Shown piece after piece: positions 1-13,417 of a DNA stretch of 64,000 nt. The translations under genes and the position numbers were made by a program. Positions within the stretch are counted from its first letter, which is position 1, and the number at the start of each line of letters is the position of its first letter. This stretch comes from Athripsodes cinereus (lineage: Eukaryota; Arthropoda; Insecta; Trichoptera; Leptoceridae): positions 30,259,214 through 30,323,213 of the forward strand of contig OX388313.1 of the NCBI GenBank assembly GCA_947579605.1, read 5' to 3'. Below the pieces are notes generated by a model. It searched no databases, was not told the origin of the DNA, and saw only the letters and a program-made list of their open reading frames with translations.

Positions 1-574
1 ATGTTGTATGTATTCTACTTAAAGTGAGGGGTTCGTTAGAATGTAGAACAAGTTTCGTACGGTATGGCAGTAATAAATAGAGCTTTCCCCTTTATGAAAA
101 TTACCCCGCTGAAAAGTCCTGAAAAAAACCCACTCAATTTTCGAGTATCTATAATACATGTTTTATTTTCATTAGTGCTGAAGTTTACCTACATTTTTTT
201 TTTAAATAACTCGTATACCTTTAACATTATATAGTTTAAATTATATATTCTCTTACTGTTAGCATTTTGCTAATTAAATAATTATTGAAAATTTCGAGAA
301 AACTGCATATTTGGGGATCATGTTTTTCAATAATAAAAAATAGAAATACAAATTTGTAATTCTGCTGATTTGACGTAATTTTCGTTAGTCTTTAAATGAG
401 AGCAAAGGCTTTTTAAATTCTGCATTTTAAAATACTTAAAAATGCACTATATACATATTTCATTATCGATATAGTAGAATACATAATTTAACTTTATTAT
501 TTATCTTAATATGACAATAAACAACAATAATATTAATAATAATCAAAACACAGAACAGAGATCACAGATATCAT

Positions 575-815
575 GGACAGTCTCGCAAAGCTTAAGTGGC
601 AATGAGCAGGTCATGTGGCGAGACGAGACGGCAGTATATGGACTCTTAGAATCCTCAAATGGTGACTATGGAGTAGCGAAAGAATCGTCGGCAGACCACA
701 AAAGAGATGAGCAGACGACATTACACCGATCGCTTGACGAAAGTGGTTGCAGAGGGCACAAAACCGAGAAATTGGAAGAGGTCTATATTCAGCAGTAGAG
801 AAATGATAGAAAAGA
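575..815 (+). mobile_element. LINE remnant, 3' end of RT ORF (frameshifted)
   Basis: Degenerate C-terminal part of a non-LTR retrotransposon polyprotein. One frame reads KWQ-stop-AGHVARRDGSIW and ILKW. Another carries RKWLQRAQNREIGRGLYSAV after ADDITPIA. Known elements have the order AGHV.RR...LEW...RP..RW.DDI...W...AQ.R..W..L.EAY. The order matches, but at least one stop and frameshifts break it. A dead copy. Confidence 0.7.
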
Positions 816-2512
816 TAGATTCATGCACAATAATATCATAATAATAATGTGATGCAAGCTAGGGTACCTACTAATAGGTAGAACTTCTCAATAAATACAT
901 TATAAACTACCTATTTCCATAGGTAACTATATAAATATAGGTAGGTATACCCAAGGGGTAATGCCCCATGAAGAAGACAGTATAGTTGTGGCCTATATTC
1001 GGCGAATAATAGTACATGGTACATATTATAATACACACACACACACAAGTAATAATAATAATTTTATACAGTTCAACGACCCCCCGAGGCCCGGAAGGTC
1101 GTACTCGGTCATTGACTCCCCCTCTTTTCATCCTCACGCCGTCTCACTCTCTCTTTAGTGTGTCTTTCTCTTTCCCTCTATTCGCTAGTATTATTATTAT
1201 TACTACTACTAATACTATTGCTTGCTATTAAAATACTCACCAACGCACACACACACACATACAAGATTCGTGTTGTTTATACTATGAATAAAATTCTAAT
1301 ACCAAAGTATGAATTCTATAATATTGTAATACCTTCTATGAATAAATTGTACGTTGGTATATATATATATATATTTTGTACACAGAGAAAGTTGGAAGGG
1401 TTAGTTGGAAGACATCGCATTTTAGCGATAAACTCGCCCTCTGTACATTAAATTGTATAAATGATATTTTCTATGTTAATTTGTATTATTGTAAACAATG
1501 TACAGTGAAGAATAAAATAAATAAATAAAAATTTCAATTTTCTTTCGTATGCTCTTTATCCCCATATAGAGTTTCTGAGATATTGTAAATCTCCAAATAT
1601 TTTCTGTGGTTTTTAAAATACATAATAAATAAATTTATTTTTATAATATTTCTGTAGTTTTTCGAGTATTTAAGTAAATGAAAGAGATAGACTATATTAA
1701 TTATTTTATTTTTATATTTTTATGAAAGATTATTTTATATTATATTAGACTATTACATACTTAATCAGTAGAAATAGAAAATAAAAAAAAAACGTTTTCT
1801 TAATTTATTTTTATATATAAATAAATATTATATTTTACTCATTAACAGTGGAAAATACACTGTTTTAAATTTTTAATTTATACGAAATATAAATATTTTC
1901 TAGTTAAAATGGAATTCCACAACATTAATCACACAATGTTAAAAAAATAGGTTTCTAGGTTTCAAAGGCGTTAGTAATGTAAAAAAAAACTAAAGAATCT
2001 TAATTTATCTTTAATAAATCATTTCCAAAATATCATCTAACTAAATGTATCCAACGATATTTTCAGTTTTGAATATTTTTGTTTATTTACACACATGAAA
2101 AAAAACAATTAGTATTTTTGAAGACTGATTGAAAATTCTTCGAATGAGTCACCTAACCAATAAAATAGTCAATAATAAATACAAATATAAAACTATTTTT
2201 CATTCATTCTTTCAGTATGTATTATTTTTACACAACATTGTCAACAAGTTCATTGGCTTTGAATGAATTCGCAAATTCGTACATAATAATGTATAACTTA
2301 TTTTTGGATTGACAGACTACATTACAATATTCGCGGTATAATAATATATTTCAATTTAATTTACATCGACTAGAATGATTCATGTTGTGAAAAAAGAATG
2401 AATCAATGAGTTTTACGATGTTATGAAACGAAATTCTTTCAGACGTAAGTATAAATATTTGACCTATATATTATCTTTCAAACAATTTATGTAATTCGTA
2501 TCCATAATCATT

Positions 2513-2838
2513 ATCACGGTATTTTTCTTAAATGCGGTAGCCAGCAGACTTACTACGTGAAATAAACATACAGATTGTCGTCTTCAGAATGCGTGGTATT
2601 ACACCTATCGCTGTACTGTAATGTTAAATGACTTTTACACAACATCTTTACACATCGTGCCTTGGAGATCCCGAAAGAGAATAGATCTCCCACTTACTCC
2701 CATAAGTTGTAAAGGCAGGCACACTTAGACCATCTTCAATGTCTTAACTTTTATTGACACAAAGAAGACACAACTTGCACGTTTTTAACATAGATGCAGT
2801 TTGTCTACAGGTCACCTCACTTGTGGAATTTCCATGTT
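2513..2838. repeat. Fold-back/MITE family copy
   Basis: Left part has GCGGTAGCCAGCAGACTTAC (2533-2552), right part CACCTCACTTGTGG (2813-2826). Left end and reverse-complemented right end resemble the family terminal sequence, whose core is GGGGTAGCCAGCAGA preceded by CATATCCCACAAGT. Termini are decayed; extent approximate. Confidence 0.4.
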
Positions 2839-2857
2839 GGTATCGATAGACGCAATG

Positions 2858-3150
2858 CTATACTATACCATCGCGCCGTATCCCAGTGGCAGGTAGGCAG
2901 AGAGAACAGAACGTAATATATGTAGATCCATCCTTACATACTTCTTTCGCTTCTTCTACATACATATAATTTCTCATACATGTACGTCGATTTCTCTTAC
3001 TTAACACACGGTTATCCTTGAAAATTTGGTCCACGTGATCTAGTCGCATGGTTTTTGGACGTCCGCGCTTCCTCACACACTCTCTTTCAGGTAAGTAAAC
3101 CTTCTTTGTCATCCTTTCTTCATTCATTCGTTCCACATGTCCAAACCATC
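2858..3150 (-). mobile_element. LINE remnant, RT C-terminal tail
   Basis: Reverse-strand frame with HVERMNEERMTKKVYLPE, RKRGRPKTMRLDHVDQI, LSKRNRRTCMRNYMYVEEAK and EVCKDGS, the usual tail of a non-LTR retrotransposon family whose C-terminus has GRP.....DQI...RNRR.CM....VEEA..VCKDRS. The following 3' sequence, including a GTAGGCAGAGAGAAC motif read on the + strand, recurs near 11590 and, inverted, near 61540. A more decayed relative is at 60776. Truncated; no RT catalytic core present. Confidence 0.75.
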
Positions 3151-3589
3151 GTTATTTATTTACATGCATTCTATCCACAACAGTCACCTTGCATCCACTT
3201 ATTCTTCTAATATCCTCATTCACTTAGTCTCAATATTTTACAAATAATACTTTTCGTCTATAGTATTAGAACTTAGAAATGTATTTTTTTATCATCTATC
3301 AAATAGATGATTCAATGATCTTCATTGATCCAATTTATCATGTCTCAATACCATCGCAGTATTGTCTACAATACATAATATTTATTTATTAAGGTTACTG
3401 ACATCGTATGAACTTATAACATTATTTGAAATTAGGTGAAAACAATAAAATATAATAATCATAGAATATAATAACACCTATTACTAATTATGTATTACTC
3501 AGAGTAAAATTGTCTTTAAACCGTTCACTACAAATTATTATGAAAACCAAACATTGTACGACTTTTTTAGGCTAAACTATTAGATATTA

Positions 3590-3960
3590 TACTCATTCTG
3601 AGAATTTTATAACTATTTTTGGCTGACTGGACCATTTCGAAGAATTTTAAAGTTGAGTGAGCAAATTTTGAGAACTATTTTAGCTAATATCTATACTTAT
3701 CATCTATTTTTTTTGATAAGCACTTAGACTACGGATGTGTAATTGCAACTAAAATGTCTATGAATTTTACAAGTTACATATTCTGAGAATTTTAGAATTT
3801 CATTTAGTGGCTGACTTCGAATTTTACAAGTTACATATTCTGAGAATTTTAGAATTTCATTTAGTGGCTGACTGAACTATTTTCGAAGATTTTTTAGTCT
3901 TATTAGCAACTTTTATTAATAATTTCATATTTGAATTGTTATTGAGAATTTTTTGTATCA
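3590..3960. repeat. Local 57-bp tandem duplication with degenerate flanking copies
   Basis: Two essentially identical 57-bp units at 3762-3818 and 3819-3875 (starting GAATTTTACAAGTTACATAT). Weaker copies of the CTGAGAATTTT...GGCTGACT core are seen from about 3597. No coding role. Confidence 0.8.
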
Positions 3961-5089
3961 GGCGAACATAACGATAGTCGAGTCGTTTTTTGTGTTTTTT
4001 TTGTTAGTCTTGTACCGAACGCAAACACTAATAATTATTCTGCGTGATTGCTTATGTATAACAACAAACTTGTAACATGGGTACAACAAGAGAGACTTTT
4101 GTTGCTTATCCCTAGTCAAACTATTAGTACCTACTTGGATTTTTACCGTTTCTACTCAACAATGATACAATAATATATAAAGTTGTACGTACCATCAGAT
4201 TACCAGGAAAACAGAAAATACATAACACGTACCTAATGATAATAACAACAAATGCTTATATTTTAATATTGTGTGTATTATTGTTGGGTTACAATAGAGT
4301 GTGATGATCATGACAGTTAGTGTGTCAAGCACGCATACACATATACGGGCGGGCCAATAACCAACACAGGTTAACGGATAACTGCATATTATCGTTCACA
4401 CAAATAGATCGCGTTGCTCTATGTGGGTAAATAGAAGCCTCTGTTGGTTCGTTGACCCACTGCAAAATATCTTACGCGTTTCTGCGCTCCGGGTAACGTG
4501 AACATATCTCCCTCCATCCCCTCACTCATACAAAACCTCTTCTCCTCCCTCGACACCATTGCAGAGGGGTAGTTTTCCCGGGTAAACTGATTTCAGAATG
4601 AAACCCAGGGGTTTGTAAAATATGTCAAGTTATAACGATACTTTCTCATTCCAAAGCGGTGTCGCAATATTCAGTCCAGCCTTTTATCCCTGGAATAATT
4701 ATTTACATGTCACAGATTTAGCTCGGTGTTATTTTCGTAACTCATTTTCAATTCTTCACCTTTGTAGGAACGAGTATAATGTAATAATTTAATGCCCTAC
4801 ATTACATTATTCCAAATAGCTTGCTAATATGATTAACTGTAAGTCCTCGGGAATATTGTTGAATAATAATATTATACTGATATTGTGTATATATACATCT
4901 TTGTTACAAAGAGTGCATTTCTTATGCTGTTGAACCCATATCTGTCGGTATTGTTTAACATCACAAAGTTCGTCCGCATCACACCGTGAAGTTGTATCAC
5001 GGTGAAGAGAGCAAAACTCTTAAGACCTAATAGGCCGCGCGGAACTTTTAACAATAACATAACAGCCAACAAACAACAACAACATCATC

Positions 5090-5330
5090 CATCGGTCGTG
5101 GATGTAACGGAAAAACAATAATTTCGCACACAGCGCGCCGCATTCCGTTCTCGTTCTTCGCTAAACGGGAGCGGGGCAGCACCGATTGAAAGTTCAACAG
5201 AGTTCTTCCGCGTGTGTCGCCGGCGGTGGAACGCCCGAACCTTCCCACCTTCCCCCTGAGTTGCATCTAGTGCTGGTGCAACTAGACAACCAGTCCGTTA
5301 ACTTGGTGGGTAGGAAGTCTAACGGCCGGC
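5090..5330. promoter_or_regulatory. GC-rich non-coding island near the window start
   Basis: About 240 bp clearly richer in GC than the flanks, with CG-containing runs (GCGCGCCGC, CGCCGGCGG) and a small inverted repeat AGTTGCA/TGCAACT at 5259-5265 and 5277-5283. The open frame on the reverse strand has no recognisable product. It could be a distal promoter or enhancer of E75 (A or C), but no core promoter motif singles out a start. Confidence 0.25.
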
Positions 5331-6254
5331 AATACTGCATTTATTATACATAATATGCAACAGTCTGTCGCGTCATTATAACAACAAACATCTAGATACT
5401 TCTCACCGGCACCCATGCACAGCACATGTACCACCAGTCAGACCATAAGTAGCAAGAGTTCAACATGCACCATTATCATACAAACATTGTATATTACATT
5501 TATAAGTATTAAAGTTCATAACCTCTCCGGGTAATAGTAATTGTATCGATATTACAAATATCAATTTAGATAACTGCACGCCTTTATGATCAATGCTGAT
5601 TATTGGCACAGCCACTGCGTTAACATTAACAGTCTACTTGTTTACATTGATTATCTTTATCATTGATATTTTGATCCAATTCTCTTAACACCTTTTCCCT
5701 TGTTAGGTTTGTTGTTGATTGATCTGTTTGCTGCTAAAGCAACGGGATTACTGGATTACTTACTATTTCTTCAATCTCGGTCACTTTGCTAAAGTTGTTG
5801 TTGTCTGTTGTCATATATTTTTTTCTTTTTACTACTGCTTCTTCTCTAGAATGATTAATGATCCGGATGATGATACATGGCGACGAGTGGTGAACATATT
5901 TTTTCATCGTGATTCATTTACAAGAATGTGTATCTGTAGTCAATCATATTAAGACCGCTCTTAAAGTTTATATTATTATATCTTATTCTAGTCATCATAT
6001 CTCCCACATGAGTTCATCAGACCGAATGCTGTGACCTCGTATGTATACTAGATATTATACTCTGCAATACTAATACAGTATCGGTCATCTTTTGCAGCCG
6101 TCTGTTCGCCTCATAACTGGACAAACAACTCTACTTTATCTTTCATAATAGTTTGTTAAATTTTAATTGTTTGCATTTATTGGTTGAAACAACATTTCAT
6201 GAATTCACGTGGGAGATATGATGACTAGAATTATTAAATTATAGACGGGAGTAA

Positions 6255-6424
6255 TTTTTTTTTATTTAAAAGATATATCTGGGTTTTTAAATACAACCTT
6301 GTACACTTTTCACAGTAAGCTAAAAGCTTGTGTCGTTAAAGGGGAGTTTGCCGGCATCTGGTATCGAACCAAGGATCCCATGTTCACGAGACCGAGACTC
6401 TACCTCCAGACTACCGACGAATTA
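6255..6424 (-). mobile_element. tRNA-derived SINE (family 1), reverse orientation
   Basis: Read on the reverse strand it starts with a tRNA-like head (GTAGTCTGGAGGTAGAGTCTC, A-box region; GGTTCGATACC, B-box), then a conserved body containing AGCTTACTGTGAAAAGTG and an A-rich tail after CCCAGATATATCTTTT. Four related copies are in this window (22176, 57422, 59091, 62221). Confidence 0.75.
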
Positions 6425-7799
6425 AAAGGATATGACTAGTGAAAGCCCACAGGAGAAACCTCTAGCTAGGTAGTAGTTGGCTCAGGAGAGGCGACAACAA
6501 GTAAAATGGGATAATGCCAGGAACATTAATAATTGTTTCTCCTTGTTATGTTAAGATGCTTTTTATTGAATGTTTGCAATTTTAGCATTGCATTCTTGAA
6601 TCATGTCACTTATTTGGCTTGGAGTATATGTGAACCATGTTGTGTCATTATTTCGGTATCATGTTGGCGGCGCCGTGGTGCAATATTGTCTGATCTATAT
6701 TTGACTTCGACATCGAAACCATCAACAGCTAGACTACAACGACGCCAGGTAGCTTTGTGCACTGTGAATCTATCTTATAATATGCCTATTTATATTAACA
6801 ATATCGTCAAATTACACATCAAAACTCCTAGGGTTGTTAAAAAACAAAAATTGATAAAGTAAATTCTAATTAAACAAAAATATTACTGTCAATGAACGAA
6901 ACAAAAAAACAAAAATGTTGATGAGTACAATATTTATTAGTATCAAATTCTTTTAGGCCGTTTGACCTACACTCTCGAATTAAGTATCTAGGCCTTTTAC
7001 CTGTCTGATATTTCATTGTTCATTGAATCATCATTTACTCTTCCGGTGATGTGGCCATAAGTGTTGTAGATTATCAACATCAAGCCCCTTTCCCTGCGGG
7101 GTAGGCAGAAAGGATCTAATAACTACCTACAAAATTCTAATAACTAAATATTATTTATATCTTAAAACATATCCCTTTGACAATTATATCTACAAAATGC
7201 ACTCAAACCAGCTTAAACCGATTCGTAAGCATCGGAACACCTTTTCATGTTTCCTACTAAAAGGATTTAGCACAGTCTGTTGGTTTATGTGGATGAGGTA
7301 TCTGTTGAGTAATATACTTATTATGATATGTAGCTCTTCTTCCTGCGACTTTCTCCCAGTATTATAATTATTATTATTAAACGATTCATTGTCTTCTTTT
7401 CCTCATTTTAAAACTGTATTTCCATCCAACACACACTACACTCCCAAGCAGCCCTGGTTTATCATTATTATTCTTATATTGTAACTTACTGTATGTAGTA
7501 TGCACATGGTTCTCTCGCAAACTTATTATATTATTTATATACGATATTATTTCGCACTGCCCAACGGTGCATTGAACTTTGTGATGAAAGAGGACAGCGT
7601 GTCATAATGTATGTACGAGAAATAGGGATAGAATTACGTTGTTTGTTGGTATTTAATATTAATAATAATAATAATACATATAAAGCTTCTCCAACATTAT
7701 TGTACTTTTTTTGCGGCTGGCTCTGGTGAGTATGTAAAATAATTATTTTACTGCACTAGATAGATTACATCTACTACTACTACTACTTCTACCTAATAT

Positions 7800-7870
7800 T
7801 ATACCACTAAGGTATATCCCACAAGTGGGATACCCAGCGCATTAACTGCATGTAATAAGCGTGCAGATTG
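7800..7870. repeat. Fold-back/MITE family, one terminal end
   Basis: Carries GTATATCCCACAAGTGGGAT and then CATGTAATAAGCGTGCAGAT, the same order as the long terminal repeat at 37224 and 39154. An opposite-facing end may be at 8320-8425. Confidence 0.5.
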
Positions 7871-8177
7871 CACTCGTGGTGCCAATAAAATAATAAAATT
7901 CAGTATTTTGTGTAGTTTATATAATTGTCGCCTCTCGGTACTTGTTGGAAGTTCATGTTGCATTATTGATAAAAATAAAATACAAAAATTTGAACTTCCA
8001 TTAATCACTTAACGTAAGCCTGATGATGAGAGCGGAAGCTCTTGAAAGCCGGCTCGCGATTATTAAAGTCAAAAATGGAAGTACTAAAAAATAGTGTTTT
8101 ATTTTTTATTTAATAATTTATTGATGGTTCATATAATATGTGAAGTGCACCTTTTGACAGTAATACATACATACATA

Positions 8178-8213
8178 GACAATTCACACAGATCGAGCTA
8201 GTCCCAAAATCTT
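8178..8213 (+). mobile_element. Interspersed-repeat terminal fragment (CACAGATCGAGCTAGTCCC family)
   Basis: Short match to the repeated sequence CACAGATCGAGCTAGTCCCA also found at 58405-58485 (+) and, inverted, at 62517-62590. I believe it is the 3' portion of a retroelement, but only the recurrence is shown directly here. Confidence 0.5.
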
Positions 8214-10077
8214 TTTTTTTCAAGATATTAATTTTCAGTATCTTGTTTTTTCTGTAAAGGGGAGTTTTCGAGTGTTCTGTCTATAAACCATCACGAACCA
8301 GACATTTAATCTCTTCAATCCAGCGGTGAGATTTGCCTCCCATTCTGAATGATTGGTACATAGAGAGCAACTTGTATGCTTACACGCGGTTAGCATGCTA
8401 GCTATTACTTGTGGGAGATTCTTTGATGGTATAGAATATATAGATTTAACTAATTTTCTTTACATCCTCATTCACAACAAATTGCAAAATCTCAATCGTT
8501 TTTACAATTTTTAACTACCTATTAATTTTAATCTTGATTTCAATTGTTCCAAATATAATATGGTCAATATTTTTAATGACACCATTTAAATTTTAATACT
8601 ATGTTATTGCATATTATAACAAAATGGATTATAATTTGGTGTAATAATAATTTTATTGGCATAAATTTATGATTTATTTACGGTCAATAGTTATTTAAAC
8701 AAACACCAGTGGTTTTATTACGATTTAAAGTAATAATAAAAAAGTTATGTTGTTTTACAGAACAGGTCGGCACTATGTGACGACGATGATCACTGTTGCT
8801 GATCGTAAAAGAATTATAATGGCTATTATAATTATTGTGCTGGAGTATTCTGCGAATGTAATGCTCTGATTATCGCCGTAGTAAGCACTGTCGGACTTAT
8901 TTTGGACATCGGAGAAGTGCGTCAGACAGACCATTTCAAATTTACCTTCATTACTTTTTTCTTTTTCGTCAGCCACTTTGGGTTCATCTTTGGTTATAGG
9001 TCTTTCCTTTTATTCTTTCCTGAGTTTGCTACCTCCACTTACTCCAAGCAATATTACTCATTTTTAACCATCTAACCTTAAGTTTTGAACACTTTTTGTG
9101 TCAGTTCTCGGTTACCTTCACTTTTATTATACATATTATCTTTGATAATTTTAACGTCATCTTTGAATATTAATTTGATTGTTGAAAAATAAAGAGTATA
9201 ATTTTTTTTACAAGAATTATCAATATTTATTGAAATATTATTACAAAATCCTGAGTTTATATTTTTAACTTTCTAAAAATATCTCTTACTTTTCGTCTAC
9301 TAGATCCAAACGCCCGTGTTTTTAGAAGTGCCTTCCTGTGACATGTGGATTCTAAACTGTCTCTCCATCTTATTGGTAATCTTTAAATGGATGCATCTCT
9401 TATGGGTTCCACTCTTTTTCTCACGATCGTCTACGGTTTCCCACTATTTCCAAATCATACCAGTTTTATCAAGCTTTCTTTTGTGAATTTTGCATTTCCA
9501 ATCATTGACACGATTGCATCGTCTCTTATATAAGCGGAAGTTTTATTATTATTATAATCTGTATAATTTTCATATATTAACAATCGATTAAAATGCTATT
9601 TAAATTCAAGACAGAATAATAATCGCCGAGGCATCTTCGTCAGATTTGTATTCCATACTCGATTCCGCATTCTCCGTTTTATCATATTGTCTAAGATTAA
9701 ATATATATTATTCATGATTATTGCCTTATTATCATTACTGGCTTAGTTTTTTGTATAATTTATTCAAAATTATAATCTGTTATAAAATCTTTATTGTTTT
9801 CTGATTATGTAATATTAATAATTACTGCCTTTCATTCCAAGACGCCATCATCTTTCTTATGGGTAAATGTTATTAGTTATTCAAAACTTTAATTGATATA
9901 TTGTTACCATTTATTATTGTCATCGTATTAAATACCCAATTATTGTAGTTCTCATGATGGCTTATGTAACGTTAGTAATTGTTTGAATCGACTGTTATTA
10001 TTACTTATTGATTTGTAATACTGATTCTTCTATTCCTGATACTTAATACCACGAATTGTATAAAGATCTTATATAAT

Positions 10078-10367
10078 AACTAGCTAACCCGGCAAACGTT
10101 GTTTAGCCATAAAGAATGTTTTGTAGAAGGGTGAAAATTTAGGACTGTATGTATTTTTTAATGCCTCACCATAATAAAAATTAGTCCAAAAAATAAAATA
10201 GTAAAAATCGGGGTGGACCACTCTTAACTTTTGGGGGTATGAAAAATAGATGTTGGCCGATTCTCAGACTGACTCGATAAGCATACAAAATTTCATCAAA
10301 ATCGGTCCAGCCATTTCGGTGGAGTATGATAACAAACACCGTGACACGAGAATTTTATATATTAGAT
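10078..10367 (+). mobile_element. Interspersed element beginning AGCTAACCCGGCAAACGTTG
   Basis: About 290 bp starting CTAGCTAACCCGGCAAACG and ending after GACACGAGAATTTTATATAT. The interior has the phrase CAAAATTTCATCAAAATCGG common to a very widespread arthropod interspersed repeat. I cannot assign the class securely (RTE-like non-autonomous or Helitron-like have both crossed my mind). A second partial head, AACCCGGCATCGCTCGGGTT, is at 22795-22815. Confidence 0.6.
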
Positions 10368-10603
10368 AATCTAAGGATTTTTATAGTGTTATGACATTTA
10401 AGCCATTAATTGTAAAATAATAGAAAAAGAAAAGATTCGAATAATACCTCACTCTCCATACTAAAATTCAGACATTGTCTCACTGAAACTGTTATATTAT
10501 CTTAGTAAATGAATATATAGCCATGAACGATTTCAAAGAATTGGTCTCCTACTCTTTTCCATGAATTTTCGAGTGTCCTGTTAAAGGCAGGTGTTCCTTA
10601 AAG

Positions 10604-10829
10604 CAGTGTTCCGCAAACTTTTTATGTTCAAGGTACACCTATCAAATCAAGAAATTTTAGGGGTACACCAAATCATAAAGCAATTCTTACTTAACAAAGC
10701 GTCTCGCTTTTATAGCTCTCAGCTATTTTTAGATATAATATCTTCACAAAACCTTGATTTTTTCCGCGGTACACCAACTGATGATCACGGCACACCAGTG
10801 TTCCGCGGCACACGCTTTGCGGAACACTG
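10604..10829. mobile_element. hAT-type MITE with perfect 8-bp target duplication
   Basis: A 226-bp element with perfect 14-bp terminal inverted repeats (CAGTGTTCCGCAAA at 10604-10617 and its complement at 10816-10829), flanked by CCTTAAAG at 10596-10603 and 10830-10837. CAGTG termini and 8-bp duplications are typical of hAT elements. The open frame across it is an accident of the TIRs and encodes no transposase. Confidence 0.93.
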
Positions 10830-12628
10830 CCTTAAAGGATGAAACTTCGTAAAGAGGGCATGACTTTCTCACTTTCTTGTCTTATAAAGGTGTCCAAATA
10901 TGATTACAAACACATCTATAGCAAAATTATTAAAAAAAAACATATGGAGATTTTATAGAACACATAAAGATAATTCTATCTATCATAAAATCAATAAGTA
11001 AAATAAAAAAAAAAAATAATAAAACAATACAAATCTTGTCAAATTTTGACATAACCAATATTCATAGATAAAGACCACAAACAATATTTAGTAAAATTGA
11101 CTCAGAATAATAATACATAGACAATTAATTTAAACAATGAGTAACAACAAATTATTGATATATTTTATTATTTTCCTTATCTTTTAGTCAAAACGAGGAC
11201 GCCTTATTGTCATAAGGAAGAGACAAATACCTAAATAATGTGTACCATTTAATAATCGTGTCAATTTAATATGAACTGTTTAGTGCAGCAAAATAATTCA
11301 TATTGTTTTTAAACAGCACATGATACCTAGTTAAAGTTTATTCATTTATTTATTTAAACACACAAATGCCTAATACCTTTTACATTAAGTCATAGATAAA
11401 TTACACAGTAAAAAATAAAAAAAAAACACAAAAAAATCTCGTTCAATCAAAGCATTTATTTTTTTGGATATCCATGAACATTTTAATGATTAATTTACTT
11501 ATTTATTTTGTTATTTTTTCACATTATCAGTTACTTAATAACAAAATCTGTACCATATTATACTATACATACACGCAGTGTCCCGAGTGGGTTAGGCAGA
11601 GAGAACGGAACGCTGTAGTTATCATTGAACACCGTTCAAAATTTCGTTCGTCTTTTTCACCATCCTTCCTCTTACATTCAAATCTCTCAACCTGCATTCC
11701 ATTTTCCTCTTTGTTCCTTTCTCTCACTTTGGCGTGGCACGATGAGTGGCAAGTCTCATATTTTTTTTTGTTTTTTTTTTTGAATTGTCATTTTTTATTA
11801 TTTTTTCTGCTGAGATCGCCTTGGCCAAAAGCTGTTATGGTCTCAGTGCAGGATGATATTTTAAAAATAATAATAATATCAACAAAATCAATTTATATTT
11901 TAAAAATGTGATGATTCTGCAGTAGTTTGATTATCACTATAAAAGTGATTTCTTCCACCCAACCACGATAATATAAGGTATTTCCTGCTTTATAGTAAAT
12001 AAAATAAAAAGAAAACAGTAAAAATGCTACAAAATCTAGTATATTGACACAATCAAGTTACCGTTTAAAATTCGGCGACAAGTATCGCATATTATTGTGG
12101 TATTACATATTACCATTATTATGCATATTATGGCATCACTGGTATTGTGAGTTCATCGTATCGCTATCAACATGCATATTATGTACCTATAATTAATAAG
12201 ACAAGTTATACCTATATACAATATTATACATATTTTATATTTATATGTATTTGGTGGATGATTCTAGAAGTCTCGTTCGCGTCTGCGCATTGCTATATGT
12301 GTGTGTATTCGTGTAGATATACGTGTATTGAGGTAGGCAAGTAACAAACTGCCGTCCATACTGTTATTACTATTGTACGATGATACACAGACAAAAGATA
12401 CGTGTACTGTACATAGTGATGTAAATAATCGAAAGTACTTACATCGATCGATGTAATAATGTATCATTGATAAAATTATCCTATTTTTTTCTAATCTTTT
12501 TATGCATTTCTGATGATGTATTCGGCACCGTTTTATCCCACGTATGAATGAATAATGTAATAAATAATTTGCCAAAAATAATACCTATTTTTTTTTCAGT
12601 TCTCAAGGTTTCTGACGATTTAAATAAT

Positions 12629-12672
12629 CTTCTTTCACAATACACCGTTTCTATGAAAACGATATCAGAGTG
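12629..12672 (+). mobile_element. Short LINE-related fragment
   Basis: TCTTTCACAATACACCGTTT and the following ACGATATCAGAG match the LINE tail at 25354-25592 over about 40 bp, same orientation. After that similarity is lost. Too short to classify on its own. Confidence 0.5.
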
Positions 12673-12883
12673 TTAGGAAGACTGATTGATATTCCGGAAT
12701 CGCTGTTCTGTAAATGTTTCAAAATGGCCAAAGACGAAGAGGTTTTTCTAAAAATTGTCATTTTTCTGTAATCCAAACAAAAATATGGATACTTACGACA
12801 TATACTATTACTTCTAGTAGAACTTCTTAGACCAGCTGCATGAATATGCATGCAAGCCTTCCTCTCCGTGCCGACAAAAAATA

Positions 12884-12960
12884 AAACTTTCAGGATGGGT
12901 GACAAACCTTGTTACTGAATTTAAGATGTACAATGTCTTTATTTTTAAAAACGCCTGTCT
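12884..12960. repeat. TTCAGGATGGGTG dispersed repeat, copy 1
   Basis: TTCAGGATGGGTGACAAACC followed by GAATTTAAGATGTACA recurs as similar blocks at 17103-17160 and 18358-18440 and as a short stub at 20284. Family unknown; no coding capacity or clear termini. Confidence 0.55.
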
Positions 12961-13387
12961 TTTAAGGGACGCTCTAAAATTTAATGAAAGAGTAGAAGAC
13001 CAATTCTTTGCCAAGTGCTCCACAGGAAAACATAGCCATTTATTGCCGTAAAACATAAAAAAATCATCGTTTTTATGGTTCATCCTTATAAAATGGTTTC
13101 GTGCATGTAGTTTTTTGGTAGTGGTGCGCGCCGATCGCATAGCTAACACTCGATACAGTTGGTTGTACGGGAAGAGTATCAGCTATAGTTACATAGTATA
13201 GGGTGGGGATGCATGATACTACACTGCATACAACTACTACTACCACACTACTATTAGGTGACGTAGAATTTAGTTTCGTGACGTCATTTCGGTATACATA
13301 CAGATCATGTATGCATGTGTGTGTGTTATGCATTCTTTTATACTGACAGCACCGACGGACGAACGTCGACGTGTCGATCGGTCGGCG

Positions 13388-13417
13388 GGGCCAATGACCT
13401 GCTTGGGTCAATGCCCT
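13388..13417. promoter_or_regulatory. Two adjacent imperfect IR1 (ecdysone-element-like) sites
   Basis: GGGCCAATGACCT at 13388-13400 and GGGTCAATGCCCT at 13405-13417 each match the EcR/USP consensus RGKTCANTGAMCY with one substitution, four bases apart. Together they form a near-palindrome. They lie in a GC-rich pocket (13340-13420) of otherwise AT-rich upstream intron, with a CRE palindrome TGACGTCA about 100 bp before at 13279-13286. E75 is a known primary ecdysone target. Function is inferred from motif and gene context. Confidence 0.4.

Noticed and set aside
10591..10842. 83-codon open frame
   Set aside because: Lies across a hAT MITE with TIRs and target duplication; no domain.
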